DNA from: Bacillota bacterium
Lineage (GTDB): Bacteria > Bacillota > Clostridia > Oscillospirales > Oscillospiraceae
Length of the DNA: 34,829 bases
Reading direction: 5' to 3'
Assembly (NCBI GenBank): GCA_021200975.1
Contig: JAJQFT010000038.1
Span: 12,469-47,297, forward strand
Part shown: one piece after another, positions 25,066 to 32,902 of the stretch
Numbering within the stretch: the stretch's first letter is position 1
Layout: each line of letters begins with the position of its first letter
The notes under the pieces: model-generated
What the model was told of the DNA's origin: nothing
The model's input: only the letters and a program-made list of their open reading frames with translations
Database searches by the model: none
Position numbers and translations under genes: made by a program

Positions 25066-25736
25066 CGGCCGGGGAGCTGCTCGCCCGCGCGCCGGGGCTT
25101 TCGCTGCGCCGCGACGCGCAGGGGCTCACGCTTGTGGGCAAGGGGGTGGAGCTGCGCGGCGACTTTGCGCGCATGAAGCCCCGCCTGCGGCCCAACGCGC
25201 TGGGCGCGGAGGCGCTGGTGCGCGCGGCGAAAATCAAGACCTGCGGCAGCGAGCCGCTGGCCATCGACGCCACCGCCGGGCTGGGTGAGGACGCGCTGCT
25301 GCTCGCGGCGGCGGGCTTTCGCGTGATTTTATACGAATACAACCCCGTGATTGCGGCGCTGCTGGACGACGCGCTCACGCGCGCGAGGCAGGACGCTACG
25401 CTTTCCGCGGCCGTCGCGCGCATGGAGCTGCGGCAGCAGGACAGCATCCCCGCCCTCGCGCAGAGCGCGCAGCTGCCGGATGTGGTGCTGCTCGACCCCA
25501 TGTTCCCCGCGCGGCAGAAAAGCGGGCAAATCAAGAAAAAATTCCAGCTATTGCAGCAGCTCGAGCCGCCCTGCGCAACCGAGGCGGCGCTGCTGGAGGC
25601 AGCCTTCCTCGCGCAGCCAGAGAAAATCCTCGTCAAGCGCCCGGCAAAGGCCTCGCCGCTGGCGGCGCGCAGGCCCAGCTACACCGTCCCGGCGGGAAAT
25701 GTGCGAATCGACTGCTATGTGCCCAAGCGGGCATAG
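25062..25736 (+). CDS. rsmJ: RsmJ-type SAM-dependent rRNA methyltransferase
   Basis: The 224-residue product from the GTG at 25062 is in frame with track ORF 24228..25736, whose N-terminal half is a shadow of yitT. The GTG overlaps the yitT stop as GTGA. The SAM-binding motif IDATAGLGEDALLLAAAGFRV is followed by the RsmJ family sequences NPVIAALLDDALTRA, VVLLDPMFP, KSGQIKKKFQLL and ILVKRP. E. coli RsmJ makes m2G1516 in 16S rRNA; the same target is inferred. The N-terminal part is shorter than in E. coli. Confidence 0.82.
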   Translation: MTAGELLARAPGLSLRRDAQGLTLVGKGVELRGDFARMKPRLRPNALGAEALVRAAKIKTCGSEPLAIDATAGLGEDALLLAAAGFRVILYEYNPVIAALLDDALTRARQDATLSAAVARMELRQQDSIPALAQSAQLPDVVLLDPMFPARQKSGQIKKKFQLLQQLEPPCATEAALLEAAFLAQPEKILVKRPAKASPLAARRPSYTVPAGNVRIDCYVPKRA

Positions 25737-25796
25737 GCGGGCGCGGTCTTTCCCTCCCTTCGCGCCGGATTTTCTTCGGTTGCGCAAAGTTTCGCA

Positions 25797-25825
25797 TTGC
25801 ATTTTTGCGCACTCTATGCTACAAT
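25797..25825 (+). promoter_or_regulatory. Promoter of galE
   Basis: TTGCAT (25797-25802), 17-bp spacer, TACAAT (25820-25825) with TGC before the -10 (extended -10). Confidence 0.75.
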
Positions 25826-25865
25826 AGTGGCTCAAAAAACTATCAATTCCATGGAGGTACTGGTT

Positions 25866-26882
25866 ATGAACGTTCTGGTCACCGGCGGAGCCGGGTATAT
25901 CGGCTCGCACACCTGCCTGCGGCTGCTTGAGAGCGGCTACGGCGTGGTGGTTATCGACAATTTGTGCAACTCCAAGGTGGAATCGCTGCGCCGCGTGGAG
26001 AAGCTCACTGGGAAATCGGTGAAATTCTACGAGGGCGACGTGCGCGACGAGGCGCTGCTGCGCAAAATTTTCGCGGAAAATGCGCTCGGCTGCGTGATTC
26101 ACTTCGCGGGGCTCAAGGCTGTGGGCGAGAGCGTTGCGAAGCCGTGGGAATACTATGACAATAACCTCAACACCACCCTGGTGCTTACGAAGGTCATGCG
26201 CGACGTTGGGATGAAGAACATCATCTTCTCCTCCTCCGCGACGGTCTACACCGCCGACAATACCATGCCCCTGCGTGAAACCTCCCGCACCGGCGGCTGC
26301 ACGAATCCCTACGGCTGGACGAAATTCATGACCGAGCAAATCCTATCCGGCCTCGCGCACGCCGACAGCTCGTGGAGCGTGTGCCTGCTGCGCTACTTCA
26401 ACCCCATTGGCGCGCACGAGAGCGGCGAGATTGGTGAGGATCCCAAGGGCATCCCCAACAACCTGATGCCCTATATCACGCAGGTAGCCATCGGCAAGCG
26501 CGACCACCTGAGCGTCTACGGCAACGACTACGACACGCCGGACGGCACAGGCGTACGCGACTACATCCATGTGATGGACTTGGCCGAGGGGCACGTCGCC
26601 GCGGTGAAATACACCACCGAGCACAGCGGCTGCGAGGTATTCAACCTCGGCACCGGCACAGGCTACAGCGTGCTGGACATCGTCAACGCCTTCCAGAAGG
26701 CGAACGACCTCGTGCTGAAGTACGAGATTGTCGGCCGCCGCCCCGGCGACATCGCCACCTGCTACGCCGACCCCGCCAAGAGCGAGGCCGTGCTCGGCTG
26801 GAAGGCGACGCGCAGTTTGGAGGATATGTGCCGCGACTCGTGGCACTGGCAGTCCAAAAACCCCAGAGGTTACGAAGATTAA
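25866..26882 (+). CDS. galE: UDP-glucose 4-epimerase
   Basis: GalE interconverts UDP-glucose and UDP-galactose with bound NAD. The 338-residue product has the canonical length. GGAGYIGSH is at residues 7-15. The catalytic residues fall at S124 (SSSATVY), Y149 and K153 (YGWTK), the same numbering as E. coli GalE. The ATG at 25866 has GGAGGT 7 nt upstream; the track start at 25797 lies in the promoter. The gene is monocistronic between its own promoter and a strong terminator. It may supply UDP-galactose for glycan synthesis, or serve galactose catabolism fed by the mgl importer earlier in the window. Confidence 0.97.
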   Translation: MNVLVTGGAGYIGSHTCLRLLESGYGVVVIDNLCNSKVESLRRVEKLTGKSVKFYEGDVRDEALLRKIFAENALGCVIHFAGLKAVGESVAKPWEYYDNNLNTTLVLTKVMRDVGMKNIIFSSSATVYTADNTMPLRETSRTGGCTNPYGWTKFMTEQILSGLAHADSSWSVCLLRYFNPIGAHESGEIGEDPKGIPNNLMPYITQVAIGKRDHLSVYGNDYDTPDGTGVRDYIHVMDLAEGHVAAVKYTTEHSGCEVFNLGTGTGYSVLDIVNAFQKANDLVLKYEIVGRRPGDIATCYADPAKSEAVLGWKATRSLEDMCRDSWHWQSKNPRGYED

Positions 26883-26887
26883 TAGGA

Positions 26888-26928
26888 ACAGCGGCGATTT
26901 TCCTCCGAAAATCGCCGCTGTATTGTTT
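26888..26928. terminator. Intrinsic terminator after galE, convergent with the uracil-DNA glycosylase gene
   Basis: ACAGCGGCGATTTT, loop CCTCCG, AAAATCGCCGCTGT is a perfect 14-bp stem followed by ATTGTTT. It lies between converging genes and may serve both. Confidence 0.93.
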
Positions 26929-27496
26929 ACAAAATGCCAAGCTCCTGCGCCTTGGCGCGGATGGCAAGCAGGTCGCGGAAGGTATCCGGCCGCTTGGATT
27001 CGTCGCGCAGCAGCGCGGAGGGGTGGTAGATCGCGGTGAGCCACCTGCCGTCGCGCTCCTGCCACGCACCATGCTCGCGCGTAATGCGAAAATCCTCGCG
27101 AATCAGCCGCGTGGCGGCGATGCGCCCGAGGCAGACGAGCAGCTTCGGCTGTACCAGCGCGATCTGCTCGCGCAGCAGGCCGATGCAGGCCTCCTGCTCC
27201 TCCGGCTTGGGGTCGCGGTTCCCGGGCGGGCGGCACTTGACAATATTGGCAATGTAGACGTTGCGCCGCCGGTCGAGGTCGATGATGCACAGCATCTCAT
27301 CGAGCAGCCTGCCCGCCGCGCCGACGAAGGGCTCGCCCGTCAAATCCTCCTGCTCCCCGGGCCCTTCGCCGACGAGCATAATCTGCGCCTCGCGGTTTCC
27401 CACGCCCACGACCACATGATGCCGCCCGGCGCACAGGCCGCAGCCGCGGCAGGCGCGGCAGCGCTGCTCCAATTCCTCCCAGCTTGGCATGGTCAT
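26927..27496 (-). CDS. Family-4 uracil-DNA glycosylase
   Basis: The 189-residue product is an iron-sulfur family-4 UDG that removes uracil from DNA. It has GEGPGEQEDLTGEPFVGAAG (active-site motif), NIVKCRPPGNRDP and HPSALLR. The cysteines C-x2-C near the N-terminus (RCRACRGC), VKCRP and QEACIG are the likely 4Fe-4S ligands. The start at 27496 overlaps the dacF stop as ATGA; a second ATG at 27490 has a better distance from AAGGAG. The track start at 27778 lies inside dacF. It is the second gene behind dacF and ends at the galE terminator. Confidence 0.93.
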   Translation of the reverse strand: MTMPSWEELEQRCRACRGCGLCAGRHHVVVGVGNREAQIMLVGEGPGEQEDLTGEPFVGAAGRLLDEMLCIIDLDRRRNVYIANIVKCRPPGNRDPKPEEQEACIGLLREQIALVQPKLLVCLGRIAATRLIREDFRITREHGAWQERDGRWLTAIYHPSALLRDESKRPDTFRDLLAIRAKAQELGIL

Positions 27497-28923
27497 CGGC
27501 TCCTTCTGCGGCTCGCCCGCCGGCGGCGGCGCATTGCCCTGCGGCGCGCGCGCGAAATGGCATACCGCGCCGCCAGCAGCAGCGCAATCAGCAGCACCAG
27601 CGCGCCGAACAGGCCCAGCACCGTGAGCGCGACCGCGAGCAGATTGCTCTCGCTCTGCTCGCCGGAACCCTCCAGCGCCGCCGTGGCATTCTCCTGCTGC
27701 TGCAAAATCTGCTCGCTCACCGGCACGGAATTGACGGCGAAAAGCTCCATCTGTGCCACGCAGGTGCCGCCGTACCACAGCTGCAGGGTGGAGAGGCTGT
27801 CGCCGGCCTCCACCGGCGCGGTGAGCGACTGCGGCTCGTCCGCCCAGACCCAGTTCAGCCGCGACTCGTCGAGGCTGGTCGGCAGCGCGGAGTAGACGCC
27901 CACCAGCGGCGCGGCAGCAACGTCGTTGTCGCCATTCGTGACGTGGTACTGCGTGACCGTCTGCCCGGCGAGGTAGATTTGCCGGAATTCAAAATTGTCG
28001 AATACATAGTCCAGCAGCTCCGAGGTTTCGGTGAAGCTATAGTTGGTATCCAGCCCGAGGCCATCCTCCTCATACAGCTCGTCCGCGCCCATGAGGATGG
28101 TGAGCACGTTCATCCCGTTGCCCTCCGCCGTCGCCACCAGGCAGCGGCCGGCCTGGCTGGTATAGCCGGTTTTGCCGCCGGTCACGCGGCTGTCATAGTA
28201 CTTGGAAACCACGTCCTGACTCATCAGGTAGTTGGTGGTGCGCAGGGTGTACTCCTCGCGGACGTTAGAGGCGGGCAGGACATAGCGCGGCGTGCAGAAC
28301 ATGGTGTAAAAGGTTTCGTTCTCCAGCGCGTATTCCAGAATGCGCAGCAGGTCGCGGGCGGTGGTGTAGCTGCCCTCGTCGTGCAGGCCGGTGGCGTTGG
28401 AATAGTGTGTGCCGGTGCAGCCCAGCTCCTCGGCCTTGGCGTTCATCATCTCGGCGAAGCCCTCCTGCGAGCCGCCCACAGCCTCCGCCAGCACGACGGC
28501 GGCATCGTTGGCCGAGGCGACCATGACGGCATACAGCAGGCTCTCCACCGTGACCACCTCGCCCGCGGACAGCCCCGCGGAGACTGAGCCGACCGGCAGG
28601 AGATTCAGGGCGGACTTGTTGACCGTGACCTCGTCCGACAGGTCGCTGTTTTCCAGCGCGACCAGGCAGGCCATCAGCTTGACCATGCTGGAGGGATAAA
28701 TCGTCGCATCCGCGTTCCAGCTGTAGAGCAGGGTATCGCTGTTGAGGTCATAGGCAATCACAGCGTTGGCGGTGGCCAGCAGGCGGTCGGGCGTGCCGAG
28801 GCTCGACTGCGCCTCCACGCTGTGGCAGCCGCTGGTGACGGAGGCATCCTCCGAGGCCGCGCGCACGCACAGGCACAGCGGCAGCAGGCAGAGGACGAGG
28901 CAAAAAACGCGAAATTTTTTCAT
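27493..28923 (-). CDS. dacF: D-alanyl-D-alanine carboxypeptidase (S11 family, DacF-like)
   Basis: This penicillin-binding protein trims peptidoglycan side chains outside the membrane. The 476-residue product has a signal peptide (residues 1-23). The three catalytic motifs of the family are S79-M-V-K82, S137-A-N139 and K251-T-G253. A beta-rich domain follows. Near the C-terminus is a membrane segment (VALTVLGLFGALVLLIALLL) and then a strongly Arg-rich cytoplasmic tail (RRRAMRRRRRASRRR), so the protein is anchored at its C-terminus by a full TM helix rather than the usual amphipathic helix. AAGGAG lies about 6 nt before the ATG. The promoter at 29019-29047 faces the comEA promoter. Confidence 0.93.
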   Translation of the reverse strand: MKKFRVFCLVLCLLPLCLCVRAASEDASVTSGCHSVEAQSSLGTPDRLLATANAVIAYDLNSDTLLYSWNADATIYPSSMVKLMACLVALENSDLSDEVTVNKSALNLLPVGSVSAGLSAGEVVTVESLLYAVMVASANDAAVVLAEAVGGSQEGFAEMMNAKAEELGCTGTHYSNATGLHDEGSYTTARDLLRILEYALENETFYTMFCTPRYVLPASNVREEYTLRTTNYLMSQDVVSKYYDSRVTGGKTGYTSQAGRCLVATAEGNGMNVLTILMGADELYEEDGLGLDTNYSFTETSELLDYVFDNFEFRQIYLAGQTVTQYHVTNGDNDVAAAPLVGVYSALPTSLDESRLNWVWADEPQSLTAPVEAGDSLSTLQLWYGGTCVAQMELFAVNSVPVSEQILQQQENATAALEGSGEQSESNLLAVALTVLGLFGALVLLIALLLAARYAISRARRRAMRRRRRASRRRSR

Positions 28924-28951
28924 ATTTCTCCTTTTTGGGTAAACACCGGGC

Positions 28952-28980
28952 TTGCCCGGCGGGCGAGAATCGTGTATAAT
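28952..28980 (+). promoter_or_regulatory. Promoter of the comEA operon
   Basis: TTGCCC (28952-28957), 17-bp spacer, TATAAT (28975-28980). The predicted start near 28987 lies downstream of the dacF promoter's start on the other strand, so the two transcripts would overlap at their 5' ends. Confidence 0.7.
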
Positions 28981-29018
28981 AGAGCTTAGCGGACAGCAGC
29001 GTAGAGAACGTGTATTCT

Positions 29019-29047
29019 ATTGTACCATTTTTTTGCGCGTCCGTCAA
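29019..29047 (-). promoter_or_regulatory. Promoter of dacF-udg
   Basis: On the minus strand TTGACG (29047-29042), 17-bp spacer, TACAAT (29024-29019). The predicted start near 29012 gives about 90 nt of leader before the dacF ATG. Confidence 0.72.
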
Positions 29048-29065
29048 TGCGGGAGGTGGCCGGAA

Positions 29066-29536
29066 TTGAAAAATAAAGCAATCGTTTTTCTTGCCATCGT
29101 CACCGCAGCCGCCCTCGCCTTTCTTTCCGGGCTGTACGTCGGCCGCAGCTCGACGCACTCGCCCATCCAGCTTGCGGCGGTGAATCAGGGCACAAGCGCC
29201 AGCGCCGCGGCCTACGCGGCGTTCACGCAGGCGGCCGCCGAAACGCAGGCGGTCACCGAGGCGCCGACCGAAGCGGCGACCGAAGCGCCAACCAAGACGG
29301 CCGAAGCGCCGGCCGAAACGGCCGCGCCCACCGAAAGCGCCCGAATCAACATCAATACCGCCACGGCCGAGGAGCTGCAGGCGCTCAGCGGCATCGGGCC
29401 GGTGCTGTCGCAGCGGATTGTGGAGTACCGCGTCGCGCACGGCGCGTTCGCCTCGATCGAGGAGATTTGCAACGTTTCCGGCATTGGCGAGGTAACCTTT
29501 CAAAAGATTGCGGACTACATCACGGTAGGAGGATAA
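29066..29536 (+). CDS. comEA: ComEA-like membrane-anchored helix-hairpin-helix DNA-binding protein
   Basis: The 156-residue product starts at a TTG at 29066, with GGGAGGTGG about 6 nt upstream; the track start lies in the promoter. Residues 4-22 (KAIVFLAIVTAAALAFLSG) form a membrane anchor. An Ala/Thr/Glu/Pro linker (EAPTEAATEAPTKTAEAP) follows. The C-terminus has the twin HhH domain: ININTATAEELQALSGIGPV and NVSGIGEVTFQKIADYI. ComEA binds incoming DNA in competent cells. The SLBB domain of longer ComEA forms is absent, and no comEC lies here. The gene leads an operon with a two-component system. Confidence 0.87.
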   Translation: MKNKAIVFLAIVTAAALAFLSGLYVGRSSTHSPIQLAAVNQGTSASAAAYAAFTQAAAETQAVTEAPTEAATEAPTKTAEAPAETAAPTESARININTATAEELQALSGIGPVLSQRIVEYRVAHGAFASIEEICNVSGIGEVTFQKIADYITVGG

Positions 29537-29540
29537 GAAC

Positions 29541-30221
29541 ATGAAAATTCTGGTGGTTGACGACGAGGAGCTGCTCGTGAAGGGCATCCGCTTCAACCTG
29601 CAAAACGAGGGCTACGAGGTTCTCACCGGCTTCAGCGGCATGGACGCGCTCCAGCTCGCGCGCGCGGAGAATCCCGACCTGATCGTGCTTGATGTGATGA
29701 TGCCGGAGATGGACGGGCTGACCGCCTGCTCGAAAATCCGGGAGTTTTCCGATGTGCCCATCATTCTGCTCACAGCCAAGGCCGAGGACATGGATAAGCT
29801 CATGGGCTTCGAGCACGGGGCGGACGACTACCTGACGAAGCCCTTCAACATTCTGGAGCTGAAGGCTCGCATCCGCGCGCTGCTGCGCCGCACCCGCGCG
29901 CCGCGCGAGCAGCAGGGCGAGAACGTGCTGACCATCGGCACAATCTCGCTGAATCTCGATTCGCGCAACACCTACCGCAGCGGCGAGCTGGTTGACCTGA
30001 CCGCCAAGGAATTCGACGTGATTGAGTTCCTGATGAAGAATCCCAACCGGGTCTACTCCCGCGAGGTGCTGCTCGACACCATCTGGGCCTACGAGTACCA
30101 CTCCGACATCCGCACGGTGGACGTCTATATCCGCCGCCTGCGCGAGAAGCTGGAGGAAAACCCGGCGGAGCCGGCGTATATCCTGACAAAGTGGGGGGTG
30201 GGTTATTATTTCCGAAAGTAA
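29541..30221 (+). CDS. OmpR/PhoB-family response regulator
   Basis: The 226-residue product has a receiver domain with acidic pair D7-D8, phosphoacceptor D51 (IVLDVMMPEMDG), T78 and K100, and a winged-helix DNA-binding domain (ELVDLTAKEFDVIEFLMKN, then DIRTVDVYIRRLREKLE). It is of the PhoP/PhoB/WalR type. The ATG at 29541 has AGGAGG upstream and is 4 nt after the comEA stop. The histidine kinase follows directly. The target genes cannot be read from the sequence. Confidence 0.95.
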   Translation: MKILVVDDEELLVKGIRFNLQNEGYEVLTGFSGMDALQLARAENPDLIVLDVMMPEMDGLTACSKIREFSDVPIILLTAKAEDMDKLMGFEHGADDYLTKPFNILELKARIRALLRRTRAPREQQGENVLTIGTISLNLDSRNTYRSGELVDLTAKEFDVIEFLMKNPNRVYSREVLLDTIWAYEYHSDIRTVDVYIRRLREKLEENPAEPAYILTKWGVGYYFRK

Positions 30222-30267
30222 CGATTCCGCCCGCAAGCCCTACGGCAACACGCAGTTCCGCTACGCG

Positions 30268-31641
30268 GTGATTTACGTTTGCATCACAATGGCGGTGCTC
30301 ATCTTCCTGAACTTCTACTGCTCGGATATCAGCCAGCGGCTGTTCTACCGCAGCAAGGAATCCGCTATGCTGGAAAAGTGCCAGCTCGCCGCCGCCGAAA
30401 TCGGCAGCCTCGACGTGCTGAGCAGCTCCACCGTTGCGGCGCTGATTGAGCAGATGGACCCGCTCACCGCCACGCGGCTCGTGGTGACCGACCAGGACGG
30501 CATCACCGTATACGACGACCTCGAGGGCAGCGAGCTGGGCGGCTACTGCCTGCTGCCCGAAATTGTGAGCGCGCTCGAATGCCGCGATGCCTTCTCGTGG
30601 CAGTACCACGCGGGCGCGATGCAGTCCAAGTGCGCCACGCCCATCATCTCCTATGGCAGCGTGATTGGCTGCGTATACATGATGGAATCCGACCCCGACC
30701 AGGGCGCGCTGATCCAGTCGCTGCAAACGAATATCCTCGCCATCACGCTGGTGCTGGAAATTATCGTGACGCTCTTCTCGCTTGGCTACGCACTCGTTTC
30801 CTCGCTGCGCTTCCGGCGGATTTTCGCCTCGATGCGCATCATCCGCAAGGGCGACTACTCCCACAAGGTCGTCATGCGCGGGCACGACGAGCTTGCCGCC
30901 CTCGGCACCGAATTCAACCAGCTCACCGATAAACTGCAGGAATCCGAAAATAAGCGCAGCCAATTCGTATCGGACGCCTCCCACGAGCTGAAAACGCCGC
31001 TCGCCGCCATCAAGCTGCTGACCGACTCCATCCTGCAAAACGATATGGACGAGCAGACCGTGCGCGAATTTGTGGGCGATATCGGCGCGGAGGCCGACCG
31101 CCTGAACCGCATGAGCCAGAAGCTGCTCACCCTCTCGCACACCGAGGGGCAGCGCGGCGGCGACTGCGAGATCGTCTACATGGCGCCCACGGTCGAGCGC
31201 GTTGCGCGGATGCTGCGCACCATCGCGCAGGAGCATCGCATCGAGCTGGTGCTCGACCTTGCCGACGACAGTCCCATCCTCATACTGGAGGACGACCTGT
31301 ACCAGATTGCCTTCAACCTCGTCGAGAACGGCATCAAATACAACGTTCCCGGCGGCAGGCTCCGCATAACGCTGCGCCGGGAGGGGGAAAACGCCCTGCT
31401 CGAGGTGGCCGATACCGGCATGGGCATCCCACCGGAGGCGCTGGAGCACATCTTCGAGCGCTTCTACCGCGTGGACAAGGCGCGCTCGCGCAAGAGCGGC
31501 GGCAGCGGCCTGGGACTGGCGATTGTGAAAAACATGGTCGAGCGCAACCAAGGAACCATTCGGGTCGAGAGCGAGGTCGGCAAGGGCACGACCTTCATCG
31601 TCGCTTTCCCGGCCTTCGATACGGAGGTGGATCGGGTATGA
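30268..31641 (+). CDS. Sensor histidine kinase with HAMP domain; N-terminal start uncertain
   Basis: With the GTG at 30268 the product is 457 residues: TM1 at about 1-17, an extracytoplasmic sensor, TM2 near 157-180, HAMP, then HisKA with phosphoacceptor H239 (SHELKTPLAAIKLL). The ATPase domain follows with NLVENGIKYN, DTGMGIP and GSGLGLAIVKN. The GTG has no ribosome site and would begin inside TM1. The frame stays open upstream to 30187, and a G-rich site (GGGGGGTGGG) precedes ATT codons at 30205 and 30208. Starting there would add a cytoplasmic stretch, SESNDSARKPYGNTQFRYA. The kinase partners the upstream response regulator. Confidence 0.9.
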   Translation: MIYVCITMAVLIFLNFYCSDISQRLFYRSKESAMLEKCQLAAAEIGSLDVLSSSTVAALIEQMDPLTATRLVVTDQDGITVYDDLEGSELGGYCLLPEIVSALECRDAFSWQYHAGAMQSKCATPIISYGSVIGCVYMMESDPDQGALIQSLQTNILAITLVLEIIVTLFSLGYALVSSLRFRRIFASMRIIRKGDYSHKVVMRGHDELAALGTEFNQLTDKLQESENKRSQFVSDASHELKTPLAAIKLLTDSILQNDMDEQTVREFVGDIGAEADRLNRMSQKLLTLSHTEGQRGGDCEIVYMAPTVERVARMLRTIAQEHRIELVLDLADDSPILILEDDLYQIAFNLVENGIKYNVPGGRLRITLRREGENALLEVADTGMGIPPEALEHIFERFYRVDKARSRKSGGSGLGLAIVKNMVERNQGTIRVESEVGKGTTFIVAFPAFDTEVDRV

Positions 31642-32150
31642 AAAGACTGCTTGCCATCGTGCTGCCGCTGTGCCTGCTCGCCTCGCTCTGCGCCTGCGCC
31701 GCGCAGGAGACGGAGCTGAGCGACCCCGTAAGCTTCTACTTCCTGCGCGCGGACGTGAGCTACTCCGAGGCCGGAGAGGTCTTCACGCCCGTAGAGGTGA
31801 GCGCGACCGGGCATACAGGCGACATCGCCTACCTGCTGGGCGAATACCTCGCCCTCGAGCCGGGCGAGGGCGTGAAATCTCCCTTCCCCGCGCAGCTTCA
31901 GCTGCTTTCGCTGGAGATAGGGGAGGAGGGCGTTAGCATCACCGTAAGCGACGAGCTTGCCGCGTGCACAGGCATCGCGCGCAGCCTCGCCTGCGCCTGC
32001 CTGACGCTCACCGCGGCGGAGCTGACAGAGCTCGACACCGTGACCATCCGCACCCCCGGCAGCGAGCAGGCGGAGGCCATCGAAATCACCATGTCGCTCT
32101 CGTCGCTGGAGCTGAGCGACAAGGCCATCGCACAGGAGGACAGCGAATGA
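31638..32150 (+). CDS. GerMN-domain lipoprotein
   Basis: The 170-residue product overlaps the kinase stop as ATGA. Residues 1-20 are a signal peptide with a plausible lipobox at C20 (LCAC), although Cys at -2 is unusual. The rest has the GerMN pattern: SFYFLRADVSYSEAGEVFTP, GDIAYLLGEYLALE and a VSDELAACTGIARSLACACL helix before the final beta strand. GerMN domains occur in sporulation proteins such as GerM and in lipoproteins beside two-component systems. It may be secreted to help or modulate the sensor kinase, as inferred from the operon. Confidence 0.85.
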   Translation: MKRLLAIVLPLCLLASLCACAAQETELSDPVSFYFLRADVSYSEAGEVFTPVEVSATGHTGDIAYLLGEYLALEPGEGVKSPFPAQLQLLSLEIGEEGVSITVSDELAACTGIARSLACACLTLTAAELTELDTVTIRTPGSEQAEAIEITMSLSSLELSDKAIAQEDSE

Positions 32151-32902
32151 AATTCTACTCATGGAATGTCAACGGCCTGCGCGCCTGCGTGGGCAAGGGC
32201 TTTCTGGAAGCCCTCGCGGCGGCGGACGCGGACTTCTTCTGCCTGCAGGAAACCAAGCTGCAAGCGGGGCAAATCTCGCTGGATCTGCCCCAATATACCC
32301 AATTTTGGAACTATGCCGAGAAAAAGGGCTATTCCGGCACGGCAATTTTCGCAAAAAAAGAGCCGCTTTCGGCGGCTTACGGCGTGGGCGAGCCCGCGCT
32401 GGACACCGAGGGGCGGCTGCTTACGCTGGAATATGACGACTTTTACATCGTGACCTGCTACACGCCGAACGCCCAGCCGGGGCTGGCGCGCATCGACTTC
32501 CGGCTGCAATGGGAGGCGGCGTTCGCCGATTATCTCGCGGCGCTGGACGCAAGGAAGCCCACCATCGTGTGCGGCGACCTGAACGTGGCGCACGAGGAAA
32601 TCGACCTGCGCCACCCGGCGGCGAACCGGGGAAACGCCGGCTTCTCCGACGCCGAGCGCGGCGCGTTTGACGCGCTCCTGCGCCGGGGCTTTACCGACAG
32701 CTTCCGCTTCCTGTACCCCGAGCGGGCGGGCTGCTACTCGTGGTGGAGCTACCGCGCCCACGCGCGGGAGAGCAACGCGGGCTGGCGCATCGACTACTTT
32801 CTGGTGTCGAACCGGCTCGCGCCCGCCATCCGCGGCGCCGGGATCCACGCAGATATTTTCGGCTCTGATCACTGCCCGGTGAGCTTGGAGCTGGAAATTT
32901 AA
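32147..32902 (+). CDS. exoA: Exodeoxyribonuclease III / AP endonuclease
   Basis: The 251-residue product repairs abasic sites by 5' incision and has 3'-5' exonuclease activity. Its family motifs are WNVNGLRA, CLQETKLQ (metal ligand Glu), VCGDLNVAHEEIDLRHP, WWSYRAHARE, GWRIDYFLVS and GSDHCPV (catalytic Asp-His). Length matches the ExoA type. The ATG at 32147 overlaps the GerMN gene's stop; the track start at 31964 lies inside it. It ends in a 4-bp overlap with the convergent glycosyltransferase gene. Confidence 0.96.
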   Translation: MKFYSWNVNGLRACVGKGFLEALAAADADFFCLQETKLQAGQISLDLPQYTQFWNYAEKKGYSGTAIFAKKEPLSAAYGVGEPALDTEGRLLTLEYDDFYIVTCYTPNAQPGLARIDFRLQWEAAFADYLAALDARKPTIVCGDLNVAHEEIDLRHPAANRGNAGFSDAERGAFDALLRRGFTDSFRFLYPERAGCYSWWSYRAHARESNAGWRIDYFLVSNRLAPAIRGAGIHADIFGSDHCPVSLELEI

